Notes: a model not told the origin generated them from the sequence alone. Positions 1-10,179 are shown, counted from the first letter of the stretch. The stretch: DNA of 14,022 bases from Chromera velia (GCA_018398765.1 JAHBMJ010004158.1:67800-81821), one strand, 5' to 3'. Numbers and translations: made by a program.

Positions 1-117
1 TAAACCGGTTAAGCAACAAACGAGCCTTTTCAACTGTGTCAGGCGACTCAGGCCTTTTTTTAAGTTGAGTTTTAGGGCTGTGATATGTTAGAAAAGCTTG
101 TGTGAAGTTAGTTAACT

Positions 118-232
118 ATGCAGGATGTGCCCGCGCCAGAGCGCGCAGGCGCGCTCCCGCCCCCCCCCACCCCCACCCCCACCCCCCCGCGCGCTCCTTC
201 TATAAACAATTTAAGCATGCAGTGCATGACAG
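118..232 (+). promoter_or_regulatory. C-rich, CG-rich putative promoter with TATA box
   Basis: A compact CG-rich segment (alternating CGCG around 131-160) runs into an almost pure C tract broken by A (about 158-190). A TATAAA follows at 201-206, then a GCATGC at 216-221 and a second ATGCA-like motif at 225. The segment is flanked by AT-richer DNA and lies upstream of gene A on the same strand. TATA-like boxes and TGCATGC-type motifs are known promoter elements in some alveolates. Assigning this island to gene A is inference, since the distance to its ATG at 1036 implies a long or spliced 5' UTR. Confidence 0.4.
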
Positions 233-343
233 TTGAGGCCGAGCTATACACCGGCCCGTACGTCTCCCTCGCCCGTCTCCACTGTGGCTCTGTACGTGCA
301 TCCAACGCATCCCGCTGTTATGCAGCCAGCAATGTGTGCATAG

Positions 344-604
344 GGCAGAAAGGTGTACGAACGTTTGCTGCCATATCTCTCTGGTACGGTTCCGCGAGAA
401 CTGAGCGACTGGTGCAGAATCGCGCTATACGAGACACTTTGCGGGAATCGAAGAACCTCACTTGGAATTAATCCTCTGCTCCCTCACCTCTTGGAAACGC
501 TGGTGAAGAAGCGATCCTTGGAGACAAAGATTACGTGGGAAGCTGCAGAGAGAGAATTGTTTGGGAACAGGACTACAATCTTGCAAAGAGGGAACACTGC
601 GCAG
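344..604 (+). CDS. Possible internal coding exon, unassigned
   Basis: An open frame runs from just after a TAG at 341 to an excellent splice donor, CAG|GTAGGG, at 604/605, and ends in phase 0. The encoded stretch of about 87 residues looks protein-like: helical, with Trp, Leu and Arg well spread (for example YERLLPYLSG near the start and TKITWEAAERELFGN near the end). It has no ATG, so it would need an upstream exon or a non-obvious start. The candidate acceptor is the GGGCAG at 343-348, which has a poor pyrimidine tract. It cannot be joined in frame directly to gene A through the acceptor at 973, because phase 0 there reaches a stop at 1037-1039. It could belong to an earlier gene, to a longer form of gene A through an unseen exon, or be chance. 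I do not recognise it. Confidence 0.3.
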
Positions 605-877
605 GTAGGGCTCTGACATGCACTGTCTACATGCGAGGGATTTGTCTGACCTTCAAGGGCTCTCTTGTGGATTTGCGTGACTGTACAGAACCGATTGGAG
701 CTGTGGCTCGGCGACAGCATTCGATCTCCTACGTCACGATCACTTCGGGTTGTCGTGTGTTAGTCTCCTCTTCCTTTTGCCGTGCCTGAATCATTCTGGA
801 CGGTTCTTTTCTGAACAATGTCATTCGCTTCTGCCGTGGTTGTGCTGTGCATGTATGCCAACAAGAATTTGTGCCAG
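605..877 (+). other. Leader or intron region upstream of gene A
   Basis: No convincing coding exon is seen here. The segment starts at the GTAGGG donor and ends at a second good donor, CAG|GTAGAA, at 877/878. A possible acceptor (TTCAAG at 652-657) would open a frame to a TGA at 787-789. Most of the segment is probably 5' UTR or intron of the gene A transcript. Confidence 0.35.
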
Positions 878-1039
878 GTAGAACGGCACAGGGCCTGAGG
901 ATTGCTGAAACTTCTGAAATTTCTGTTTGAAAAAAGCTGGCACGCCCTTTCTTCTCTCCCTGTTTTTTTGCAGGTTTGCCTCCCGACCCGACCCGTCCCG
1001 TCCTCCTCTCCGTACAATCCTTTGATCGCGACCAAATGA
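818..1039 (+). CDS. Possible spliced upstream ORF in the gene A leader
   Basis: An ATG at 818 opens exactly 20 codons up to the donor at 877. Splicing out 878-973 keeps phase 0 and continues to a TGA at 1037-1039. That gives a predicted 41-residue peptide with a short hydrophobic start (SFASAVVVLCMYA). Its stop overlaps the ATG of gene A as ATGA. It may be a regulatory upstream ORF, which would lower or condition translation of gene A, or it may be chance. No other evidence supports translation. Confidence 0.25.
878..973 (+). other. Predicted 5' UTR intron of gene A
   Basis: The donor is CAG|GTAGAA at 877/878. The acceptor has a long pyrimidine tract (CCCTTTCTTCTCTCCC, 945-960) followed by TGTTTTTTTGCAG ending at 973. 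The intron is 96 nt. Both borders are canonical GT-AG and the acceptor is one of the strongest in the window. The intron lies 62 nt upstream of the gene A ATG, so it would be a leader intron. Confidence 0.55.
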
Positions 1040-1992
1040 AGAGACGATCCCCCCCTGAGAGTCACAAGAAGAACAAAGCAGCTCCAGCCTCGTCTATTGG
1101 TCGGGTGGTTCTACCAAGGCCAGACGACCTCCCAGCAGACATGGCATGGCTTCACTCAGATGCCATGGAGGCCGCCTACGACCGCTCAGTGCTCCTGAGT
1201 GACATGAGGCAGATGCGCCTCCAGCTACAACTAGAAGCCCTCCGGAAGGCCAATCCTGCTGCCCCCCCTGGCTGGAAGGCGGACATCGGCACGCGCACGC
1301 TTACCCTTGCAGGCACTGCCTTCCGCATTGTTCTCATGGGCACGACAAATCCCGTCTCCTGGATCTTTGCTTGTGCAGGGCATCCCAACGGATTCGAGGA
1401 AGGAGTCTACAAAGACTCAGAAACCGTCCGAAGCGCTCTCAAACCAGACATTCCAGAGTTTCAACAGGACAGGATCGCCTTCGCAGATATGCTGTCTGGT
1501 GACAGCTTTGGGTTTCGTATGAGTGCGATACTGTCTACAAAGATTGAAGGGTGCAAAGCCTTCTATCGGATGCCGACAGGCCCCGGGTGCGCTGCCTGGG
1601 CGGCAATTGTGGGTCTAGTCGAGGAGGGGGGGACCGACCGTCCGCTCCCCTCTCTCCTGAATCCGGAGCCGGAATACACGGCAGGGCAGATTCTCAACGA
1701 AGCCCGTCTGAGCCTGAACATGAAACTCCAAACAGGACCCAGGGGGGATCCGTGGCTTTGGCCCATGTCGCTCCGCCTGTGCGTGGAGGGGGTTCTGCAA
1801 CACTACAAGGTTCCGTATGAGTTTACGGAAGGTAAACTCAGGGCTCTGGACGGGAAGCTTGAGGTCACATTTGATGATCTGGGCCGCATCACGGGGTTGT
1901 CTCAGCAGATCGAGGCAGGGGACTATAGCGAGGTGGTCAACCTGATGCTCAAAGAGAGCCGTGAGGAAGAATCAAAGGAAGGAGCTGCCTAG
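1036..1992 (+). CDS. Gene A: hypothetical protein, 318 aa, single coding exon
   Basis: An uninterrupted ORF from ATG 1036 to TAG 1990-1992. The ATG is preferred because it has A-rich context (accaaATGa), sits just after a strong leader intron, and is the first ATG in a frame that is closed by a TGA at 928-930. Alternative starts are Met36 and Met44. I do not recognise the family. Visible parts are: a basic N-terminus (KRR, then SHKKNK, residues 2-14) that could act as a nuclear localisation signal; an amphipathic helix rich in Leu, Gln and Arg (about 52-71); a mixed globular stretch with Trp80, Trp109 and an ACAGHPNGFEEG segment near residues 112-123; a Pro-rich linker (PLPSLLNPEPEY); and an acidic, Glu-rich C-terminus. 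No membrane segment or signal peptide is evident. The balanced composition and length make a real protein very likely. The nuclear role is inference from the basic tail only. Confidence 0.8.
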   Translation: MKRRSPPESHKKNKAAPASSIGRVVLPRPDDLPADMAWLHSDAMEAAYDRSVLLSDMRQMRLQLQLEALRKANPAAPPGWKADIGTRTLTLAGTAFRIVLMGTTNPVSWIFACAGHPNGFEEGVYKDSETVRSALKPDIPEFQQDRIAFADMLSGDSFGFRMSAILSTKIEGCKAFYRMPTGPGCAAWAAIVGLVEEGGTDRPLPSLLNPEPEYTAGQILNEARLSLNMKLQTGPRGDPWLWPMSLRLCVEGVLQHYKVPYEFTEGKLRALDGKLEVTFDDLGRITGLSQQIEAGDYSEVVNLMLKESREEESKEGAA

Positions 1993-3118
1993 CTGGTCAA
2001 GGCGTGATCAAGGCGCAAAGAAGGGCGTGCGGTATGATCCTAATCCTACGTATTTGTTATGATGTGTCTATAAGCGACGGTGCAAGTCAAGGCCCGGCAG
2101 GGTAACCCAGAACATTAATCCTATCCGACTACTATCCTATCCTAAGCAGAGATGTTAAATTGATTTAGTACTAAAGCTAAGCCAAAAAAGAGCCCTTGGC
2201 TGACTGATTGGCTGAAGTTAGCCAAACACCTCAAGCATGTTTCTTACGATGCTAAATCAAAATTCATCTACAAAAAAGCTTGTTTTCTAACTTCAAATTC
2301 TAAGGGAAAATGACCCCTTAAAACAAAATTTTCTTCCCAGGGGGGGCCTTTTGCCCCACCCCGGACCCCCCCCCCGCCTCTACAAAGACCTGGGCCCTAA
2401 AGAGCACAGGCCTTTGCAGAGGCAAAACTATTTCTCTTCCAATGCCAATGTTATGTTTCTAGAAATGATATAAAAAATCTGTTCTATAGCTCTTTTTCTA
2501 TCGTTACAACGTCTTCTTCCATAAAGTTTCAGCTTCTCACTCCTTACCAATTATGAGAACGAGTTTTTTGCGGAAATACGTACCCGCTTTAGGGGGGCAA
2601 AAAACACCCTACTCGCCCCCGGTATGCGAACACACAAACAACACTTGTGCAACAGTTGAACAACAGTTGTTTGACTGAAAAAGAAAAAAAAAAGTATACG
2701 ATCTAATTTTTTTTTTTTTTCTCTAGCCGGGGCCCGGGGCCTATAGACATTAATTTTCTAGCACGTTTCTTTCTAGATTTAATTTTTCAAATAAAATTTT
2801 TAAGACTGTGTCACCTCAGTGATTAACTGAATGAATGAATGAAGTTGGCTTTGCTAGAGTGGAGCCATGCTCCCAGCAGCCCATGTTCATGCAAGAGATC
2901 GTTAATCACTCAACTCTAGAGATAAGGCTAAGCGCGAGATCCCCTGAAGTGCTCGCTTGGTGAGCTCATGAGCAGTATGCGCGTTGGAGGTGGCAATAGA
3001 AGACTCGAACAGAAGAAGAAAAGGTCGCGTTCACACAGAAACAGGCGTGCACAGTGAGTAACAAAGATCGTAAACGGCTCTGCATGCTTCATACGGATCG
3101 ACTTGTAAAGCTAAAAGC
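1993..3118. other. AT-rich non-coding spacer with homopolymer runs
   Basis: No ORF of useful size on either strand. It contains C and G runs (2341-2350 and 2366-2378), a GGGGC/GCCCC hairpin around 2343-2357, an A run at about 2681-2693, a T run at 2708-2720, a CCGGGGCCCGGGGCC palindromic patch at about 2728-2743, GAAT repeats at about 2829-2842, and a separated inverted repeat GTGATTAAC / GTTAATCAC (2819-2827 and 2901-2909). It probably holds the 3' UTR of gene A at its left end. No clear AATAAA lies close to the gene A stop. The patchwork look suggests decayed repeats, but I could not identify any. Confidence 0.5.
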
Positions 3119-3187
3119 TAGGCGACGCATAGTGGTAAAAAAAAAAAAAAAATAGACCTTTCAAGATTTTTTTTTTTTCTTTTTTTT
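3119..3187 (+). repeat. Left terminal inverted repeat plus A/T hairpin
   Basis: The 18-nt terminal motif is followed by A16 (3137-3152), a 14-nt spacer TAGACCTTTCAAGA (3153-3166), T12 (3167-3178), a C and eight more T. The A and T runs can pair as a hairpin with the spacer as loop. Confidence 0.6.
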
Positions 3188-3349
3188 ATGAAGGATTTCC
3201 TAGAGCACCTCTAGGAGCACCTAGAGCAGCACCTTTTAGAAGTACTTTTAAACTAAATTCCTCGTGAACTTATTATTCAACTCAAAGTTTTAAACATCTT
3301 TCAATCCTAGTTTCAACCCTAGTTCTAGTCCTAGTTGTTATTGTACGTT

Positions 3350-3375
3350 TGTCTCTACTAGTGTCTCTACTAGTG
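3350..3375. repeat. Short tandem repeat, GTCTCTACTAGT x2
   Basis: Two adjacent copies of the 12-mer inside the TIR element. They follow a run of CCTAGTT / CCTAGTTCTAG words (about 3306-3337). Internal repeats of this kind are common in non-autonomous elements. No function can be assigned. Confidence 0.5.
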
Positions 3376-3846
3376 TCTTCACCATTCCATCATCGACTTT
3401 GTTGAACATGGACCAACCGATCTTTTTTCCCTTGTTCAACTGCACTGTGGTGATTCTCTCAGACACATCTGACGTCCTTCTTGCTTCCCTCCTCTGAAGG
3501 ATACCGGGTGATGGACTAGGTGATGGACCAACTGAGTATAAGAGACGCGGGCGAAAGGAAAAGGGGGCTCTCTTTTATCCTATGCAAAGAGTGATAAGAA
3601 GGATGGATGCATGGATGCAGACAGAAGAGCAGACAGAGGAGAAGTTCTTTGACTGGCTCTTTGACGATATCTAGGATGATATACATTTCGAAGCTCTAGT
3701 CAAAGCTAGTTTTGGTCAATCCGTTTAAGCGTCTACCAAGCTAAAAGTAAAACTGGGATCCTAAATATGATTCAAACTCTAGTTGAAGCTAGTTATTTAA
3801 CCTTTATTTTTTTTTATATATACAATAAAATTTTAAATAAATAAAT

Positions 3847-3905
3847 AAAAAAGAATAGACGTTTTCAGATTTTTTTTTTTTTTTTTTACCACTGTGCGTC
3901 GCCTA
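3847..3905 (-). repeat. Right terminal inverted repeat plus A/T hairpin
   Basis: An A-rich stretch (3847-3855) is followed by the spacer TAGACGTTTTCAGA (3856-3869), T18 (3870-3887) and the inverted 18-nt terminal motif (3888-3905). The spacer is in the same plus-strand orientation as the left one, although the terminal motifs are inverted. Confidence 0.6.
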
Positions 3906-3915
3906 GGCCAAAAGC

Positions 3916-4374
3916 AGCATCTTCCTCGCTTCTGTTTCGGCTACATCCGATCCCTCAATTCCTTCTCTCTGAATCTTTTGCTTCACTTTCTTTCCCTCTA
4001 CCACTTTAAGTAGATATGTTCATCTCACAGTTTGAGGGGCGACCTCTATAAGACAGTGCTCGAAGGCACCACAAAAAAAAAAATTAAATTAAATACTAGA
4101 TTAAACATATGTAAAAAACCTAGCAAAAAAGTTGAAAAAACTTAAAATATATGTGCTGGAATCTAGGCTGGAATTCAATTTAATAGAGAAATTAATATAT
4201 GCATATGTATAACAAAAATTGAAAGATTCAGAAAGAGATCGACTTTAAGAAAGAAAAGGCCTTTTCAATTGGGGAAGGAGAGAAAACGAGGAACAGAGAA
4301 AGCTGGTGTAAAGAGAGAGGCGGAGAAAGAAGGAGCTTGAGATCGACTCTGATCGAGAGAGACAGAGAGTCGAT
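3916..4374. other. AT-rich spacer without genes
   Basis: No coding signal. There is an A-rich patch near 4070-4090, several short AT palindromes (TTAATATATGCATATGTATA around 4191-4210), and from about 4210 a purine-rich GAGA-type strand leading into the GATA repeat. Apparent minus-strand ORFs here encode only Leu/Ser/Tyr-rich repeat translations and are rejected. Confidence 0.5.
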
Positions 4375-4434
4375 TGATAGATAGAGATAGAAAGATATAG
4401 ATAGATAGATAGATACATACATAGATAGATAGAG
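4375..4434. repeat. (GATA)n microsatellite, imperfect
   Basis: GATA units with interruptions (AGAG, AAGATA, CATACATA), followed by a short (GGAT)n at about 4446-4462. Confidence 0.85.
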
Positions 4435-4540
4435 AACAAGCGACTGATGGATGGATGGATGGAGGGTGCATGGGAGTCCAGGAAGACATGCAGCAAGAGA
4501 GATCACAGAGCGACAGAAGAGAGATGGTCAGACCGCCCAA

Positions 4541-4590
4541 GCAGACCGACAAGCAAACACACAGACCGACAAGCAAACACACAGACCGAC

Positions 4591-4600
<10 letters not shown>
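4541..4600. repeat. 20-bp minisatellite, three tandem copies
   Basis: The unit ACAGACCGACAAGCAAACAC occurs at 4541-4560 (first base pair GC instead of AC), 4561-4580 and 4581-4600. The copies are otherwise identical. Each unit ends in ACAC, and the last copy runs without a break into the (AC)n tract. Confidence 0.9.
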
Positions 4601-4631
<31 letters not shown>

Positions 4632-4645
4632 TACATACATACATA

Positions 4646-4689
<44 letters not shown>

Positions 4690-4697
4690 TACATACA

Positions 4698-4767
<70 letters not shown>

Positions 4768-4768
4768 C
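4601..4768. repeat. (AC)n - (CATA)n - (AC)n - (AG)n compound microsatellite
   Basis: (AC)n from 4601, (CATA)n about 4626-4646, further AC with CATA interruptions to about 4734, then (AG)n to about 4767. All six frames across this block are open but give only Thr-His, Cys-Val or Arg-Glu repeats. They are not counted as genes. Confidence 0.95.
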
Positions 4769-5651
4769 TTCGGTGAGAGAAAGGAAAGCTTCTGCAGGGA
4801 GTAGAAGGGCCGGTATCAGAGAGGCAGAAAGACAGCTACAGTAGGAACGGATGCTAGCTTGAAGGGAGCAAAAAGAGGAGAATGGGGTGGGGGGGGGGAG
4901 GAAGAAGTAGCGGGGCTTTTTTTTGAACTCATGGAATCCAATGCGAACGGAGGAAGCGTTGCGACAAGCCATTCCAAAGGGGCGATGGAGAAGAGTGAGC
5001 GAAGAATAAGAAAGAGAGAGTGCGCAAAGAAAGAAAGAGTGGACTGTCACATTGAGTGGGTAGGCGAAACACAAAAAAGAGAGAGCATGCAGAGAGAACA
5101 TGCATGCAGGAAAAAGCGCGGAGAAAGTCACTTATCTGAAAAGCGGAAGGACAGGAGAGAAAGAACAGTGCTGGGCTGAGACGAGTGATCAAAGAGATTG
5201 GAGAGACCGGACAGAAAGACGGCAACAGTGACTGTCGGAGACCTGATATGATGTGAAGAATCTCTAATATTGAGGTGTACGCATCGATCAACTCCCTCAG
5301 ACCATATTGTTTTTGAATGCTTCGTGATCGTCTTACAGCTTTGTTGCGGTAGATGAATTAATCAAACAGGGGGGTGGAGAGGAGACCCGGCGCCCCCGTC
5401 TCCTTCCTGTGTTGCCACATCCTTGACGCACGCAGATCTGATTTCTCTGTTGGATGCACAAAGACGTTCGGAAGACCATCAGGCACTCTCTGACAGAGAC
5501 CTCATTCATCCGCCTACCCATTCTTCTACGCACTGACCAGACAAAGGAGAGCGAACGGAAAACCGGAGGGGACCCCCGAGACAAAAGGACCGTCAAGACA
5601 CCTCAAGGTCTGCACACTCCCTCTGACTATTTGTTGAGTTTGGAGGTTTGT
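4769..5651. other. Purine-rich spacer and likely 3' flank of gene B
   Basis: The left half is strongly purine-rich on the plus strand (GAGA, AAGAAAGAGAG), with a G run at about 4887-4899 and a T run at about 4917-4924. Two GCATGC-type motifs occur near 5086-5107. The right half (about 5330-5651) directly follows the gene B stop on the minus strand and probably includes its 3' UTR. The only plus-strand ORF of size (4859-5179, about 106 codons) is Arg/Lys/Glu/Ser-rich because of the purine bias, and I do not accept it as a gene. Confidence 0.45.
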
Positions 5652-6543
5652 TCAATTCTTTTCCTCGGGGGGTTGCTCGGCGGCCTTTGCTGCCTTGTAC
5701 TCCTGCTTTGCCTTCTTGATGTCCTGCAGCAGGGACTTCTGGGCGTTGAACTGCGCGGACTGGTGGCGCTTCATTCTCAGGAGAAAATCTCCGTAGGCTT
5801 CCCTAGAGGCGAACTCTCCCTTAGCCTCCACTGCAATGCTCTCAATCAGCTGTTTCCTTTCCTCATCGTCAGAGAAGATCGAAAGGAAAGCTTCAAGAGC
5901 AGACACGGCAGCGAGCTTTGCCTTCTGCTGTTTCTCAATCAATGCAGGAGTAGTGGGTGTCTGCTCTCCTGCCTGGAGTTTCAAGATGTTATCTATCGGT
6001 TTGCACACAGCTTCTATGGCTTTCTTGAAATCTCCGACTGCATTCCTCTTTGCCATCAGTCTCTCAACCTCTGGGCCAAAGTCTTCGGGCTCTGCCGGGG
6101 GCGCTTCGGGAAGATTCTCCCAGTCCAGACGCTCCCCCTCCAGCCCCTTTGGCAACTGCTTGCCTCCCACTCCGACTGGGGTTGGGTCCCCATTGTGGAA
6201 TGTCGCGCTGTTGCGATCGAACTGTTTGCGGAATTCCTCGTTGGACTCGAGCATCGCAGCAGCTGCCTGATCCATCTTGTCGAATTGAAAGAAGGGTTTT
6301 GCGAACTGGCGACTAACAGTTGGGACGGATTCCAGAATGATACGAGGCAAATTAGCACCTGTTGTGCGCAGACTGATCTGAAGAGTCCGTCTCCTGGCTC
6401 AGGTTTGAAAGTGGAGCTGTCTGATCATCAACAGTGCGTCGTCGAGTCCGCAGTCAGGGGTTGACTGTTGTACTCTGTTTATCACTATGCTTCCCCTTCA
6501 CCGGGTCTCTGCCTCTCTTTCTCGGAGACTTTTTAGATCTCAT
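5652..6543 (-). CDS. Gene B: hypothetical Lys/Glu/Ala-rich helical protein, two exons
   Basis: Preferred model: exon 1 6543-6474 (ATG 6543-6541, 70 nt), intron 6473-6359 (115 nt, GT...ACAACAG), exon 2 6358-5652, giving 258 aa. The long frame of exon 2 has no ATG at its upstream end and is closed by a TGA shortly upstream, so a splice is needed unless Met52 (MDQAAAAM) is the start. Exon 1 supplies a basic start (MRSKKSPRKRGRDPVKGK). An alternative junction with equal phase logic is donor CCG|GTGAAG in exon 1 with acceptor CTCTTCAG|ATC. I do not recognise the family. The protein has a basic N-terminus, an acidic Pro-rich middle (about 95-115, WENLPEAPPAEPEDFG), then long Ala/Lys/Glu helices to a charged C-terminus (KKAKQEYKAAKAAEQPPEEKN at the end). 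No membrane segment is seen. A longer plus-strand ORF over the same DNA is Leu/Cys-rich and looks like its antisense shadow. Confidence 0.7.
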
Positions 6544-6594
6544 CAATGAAGTTTCGAATGGTTTCGATCACCTTGAATCCAATTTTTAATTGGC

Positions 6595-6795
6595 AATGCG
6601 CGGGCGCGCAGGCCGCGCGGCGCCGGCCCGCCGCCGGGACAATTAAGTCGCCGCGTGCATGGCCGGGCCGCGCGCGGCCCCGTCCGCGTTCCGCTGCTGC
6701 CGGCCGGGGTTATCCAGGGATGGCCGACGTCCGGCCCCGGCGACGGGCGCTTGATTAGACCTGCATGCCCCGCTGGCACCCCAGGGCCGCTGCAC
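6595..6795. promoter_or_regulatory. Very GC-rich island upstream of gene B
   Basis: About 200 bp of nearly pure GC with many CpG and GGCC/CCGG palindromes (GGCCGGGCCGCGCGCGGCCC near 6661-6680), bounded on both sides by AT-rich DNA. It contains GTGCATGG near 6655 and TGCATGC at about 6762-6768. Just beside it lies the perfect inverted repeat CCAATT-TTT-AATTGG (6578-6592). It sits immediately upstream of the gene B start on the minus strand. By analogy with the islands at 118-232 and 10180-10335 it is a candidate promoter. It could instead be a transferred or repeat-derived fragment. Confidence 0.4.
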
Positions 6796-6869
6796 GGGCC
6801 TCTACAGGCCTCCCAATTTTTCTTTCTTGTATAATTGTCTCTTCGTCGTACTTCGTCGAGAGTCTTCGA

Positions 6870-7344
6870 CTTTAGCAAGTGAAATTAAAGGTATTTGAGT
6901 TATTTATAGTTAGTTGCAGTTAGTTGCGGTCTATTGCAAATCAAGTCACCGCTGTAACGGAATCTTTCTTGTACTTTATTAAAATGATTCTAACAAAAAA
7001 TAACTTAACTACTTTTCTTAACGTAAATCAATTAACCTTATCATATATGGGGTAAAACCTGGAACATCAATGTTATGTTATGCTATATAAAATCCCTTTT
7101 TTTACCTTGTTTAGCTATAGACTACTGTAGACTATAAAATTTGAAATCATACTACAAATTATAAGAAAAAACGTAAAAAGACAATTAAAAAGATGTGAGT
7201 AAGAAAGAGATTATCAACTAATCAATCAATTAATTAGTGAATCAAACTAGGCTAGAAGCCTAGCTAGAAACATACTAGCTTTAGATTCATATTTTATGAC
7301 AAAGTCAAACGGACTTCATGCATTCAGTCCAATAATATCACAGA
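6870..7344. other. AT-rich intergenic region, 3' flank of gene C
   Basis: No coding signal. It contains TATATAAAAT at about 7083, tandem words GTTAGTTGCA (about 6909-6930), TAGACTA repeated around 7118-7136, a palindrome CTAATCAATCAATTAATTAG (7219-7238) and a hairpin CTAGGCT-AGA-AGCCTAG (7247-7263). An AATAAA on the minus strand (6980-6975) is 365 nt beyond the gene C stop and could be its poly(A) signal. Confidence 0.45.
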
Positions 7345-8530
<1,186 letters not shown>

Positions 8531-8612
8531 GGTTTTTTTCTCATTTGAAGAAACTTCTTTTTGGGGGGTTCAAACTGTTCCTTTTTGGAATCTCTTTCTG
8601 ACAACGACAATC

Positions 8613-8613
8613 G

Positions 8614-8663
<50 letters not shown>

Positions 8664-8668
8664 CACAC

Positions 8669-8699
<31 letters not shown>

Positions 8700-8700
8700 G
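8613..8700. repeat. (AC)n - (AG)n - (AC)n compound microsatellite
   Basis: AC dinucleotides at about 8613-8628, AG to about 8658, then AC with one GC interruption to about 8699. The overlapping open frames are repeat translations and are not counted as genes. Confidence 0.95.
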
Positions 8701-9881
<1,181 letters not shown>

Positions 9882-9917
9882 TCAAACACCAGGGCGTCGA
9901 CACCTTGCCCGGCTGCT

Positions 9918-10136
9918 TCAAGGAGGCGGTGTGTCAGCTAGCCGTCTCTTCGGTGCAACAGCCTCGAACAACAGATCACACTCCCTGTCTCGACTCGATG
10001 AAACAAACACAGAGTGCAGATACCGGTCTTCCTCTGCAACCTGTGTCTGCGCCCCGACGTCAAATCCCTTCGAAGCAATGCAGCGAACACACGACAACTC
10101 TGCCGAGAGTATATATTTGAGAGTCTTGAGAGTCAT
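9918..10136 (-). CDS. Possible small ORF, 72 aa, divergent from gene D
   Basis: ATG 10136-10134 to TGA 9920-9918, fairly balanced composition (starts MTLKTLKYILSAELSCVRC, ends AVAPKRRLADTPPP). It starts just left of the GC/TGCATGCA island, in the position expected for a divergently transcribed gene. It could be a complete small protein, a first exon of the signal-peptide ORF to its left (internal donors such as ACACAG|GTTGCA exist), or chance. I do not recognise it. Confidence 0.22.
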   Translation of the reverse strand: MTLKTLKYILSAELSCVRCIASKGFDVGAQTQVAEEDRYLHSVFVSSSRDRECDLLFEAVAPKRRLADTPPP

Positions 10137-10179
10137 GTCGACCGAAGTTTTTTTAAATTTACATGCACCGCTACAATCC

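Larger units (their letters stand above)
3119..3905. mobile_element. Non-autonomous TIR element, MULE-like or fold-back type
   Basis: The ends are inverted copies of each other: TAGGCGACGCATAGTGGT at 3119-3136 and its reverse complement at 3888-3905, with 17 of 18 positions identical. On the inner side both continue into a homopolymer (A16 on the left, T18 on the right, so A18 in the inverted sense), which extends the terminal repeat to about 34 bp. Next to the ends are similar 10-mers, AGCTAAAAGC (3109-3118) and GGCCAAAAGC (3906-3915), 8 of 10 identical with both differences transitions. These look like an aged target-site duplication of 9-10 bp. Known families with 8-11 bp duplications include Mutator-like elements; the family assignment is inference. 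The interior has no ORF of useful size, so the copy cannot encode a transposase. Confidence 0.6.

Noticed and set aside
118-471. 117-codon plus-strand ORF starting in the C-rich island
   Set aside because: Its first part is a Pro/Thr translation of the C tract over the TATA box; the later part overlaps the better exon-like frame 344-604.
2819-2918. Separated inverted repeats GTGATTAAC/GTTAATCAC and CTAGAGT/ACTCTAG
   Set aside because: Short, interleaved rather than nested, and in AT-rich DNA; could be chance. No element ends or target duplication found.
2940-3015. tRNA-like or SINE-like patch (reverse strand TGTTCGAGTCT resembles a B box)
   Set aside because: No T-arm stem, acceptor stem or credible A box could be built around it.
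4447-4844. Plus-strand ORFs with long Thr-His and Arg-Glu repeats
   Set aside because: Pure dinucleotide-repeat translation, open in all three frames at once.
4228-5131. Minus-strand ORFs up to 288 codons, Leu/Ser/Cys/Val-rich
   Set aside because: They are translations of the GATA, AC and AG microsatellites and purine-rich flanks; no splice or start support.
5454-6464. 336-codon plus-strand ORF with an ATG, antisense to gene B
   Set aside because: Leu/Cys/Phe-rich composition is the expected mirror of a Lys/Glu/Ala-rich gene; it runs through the gene B intron and exon 1 border without any feature of its own.
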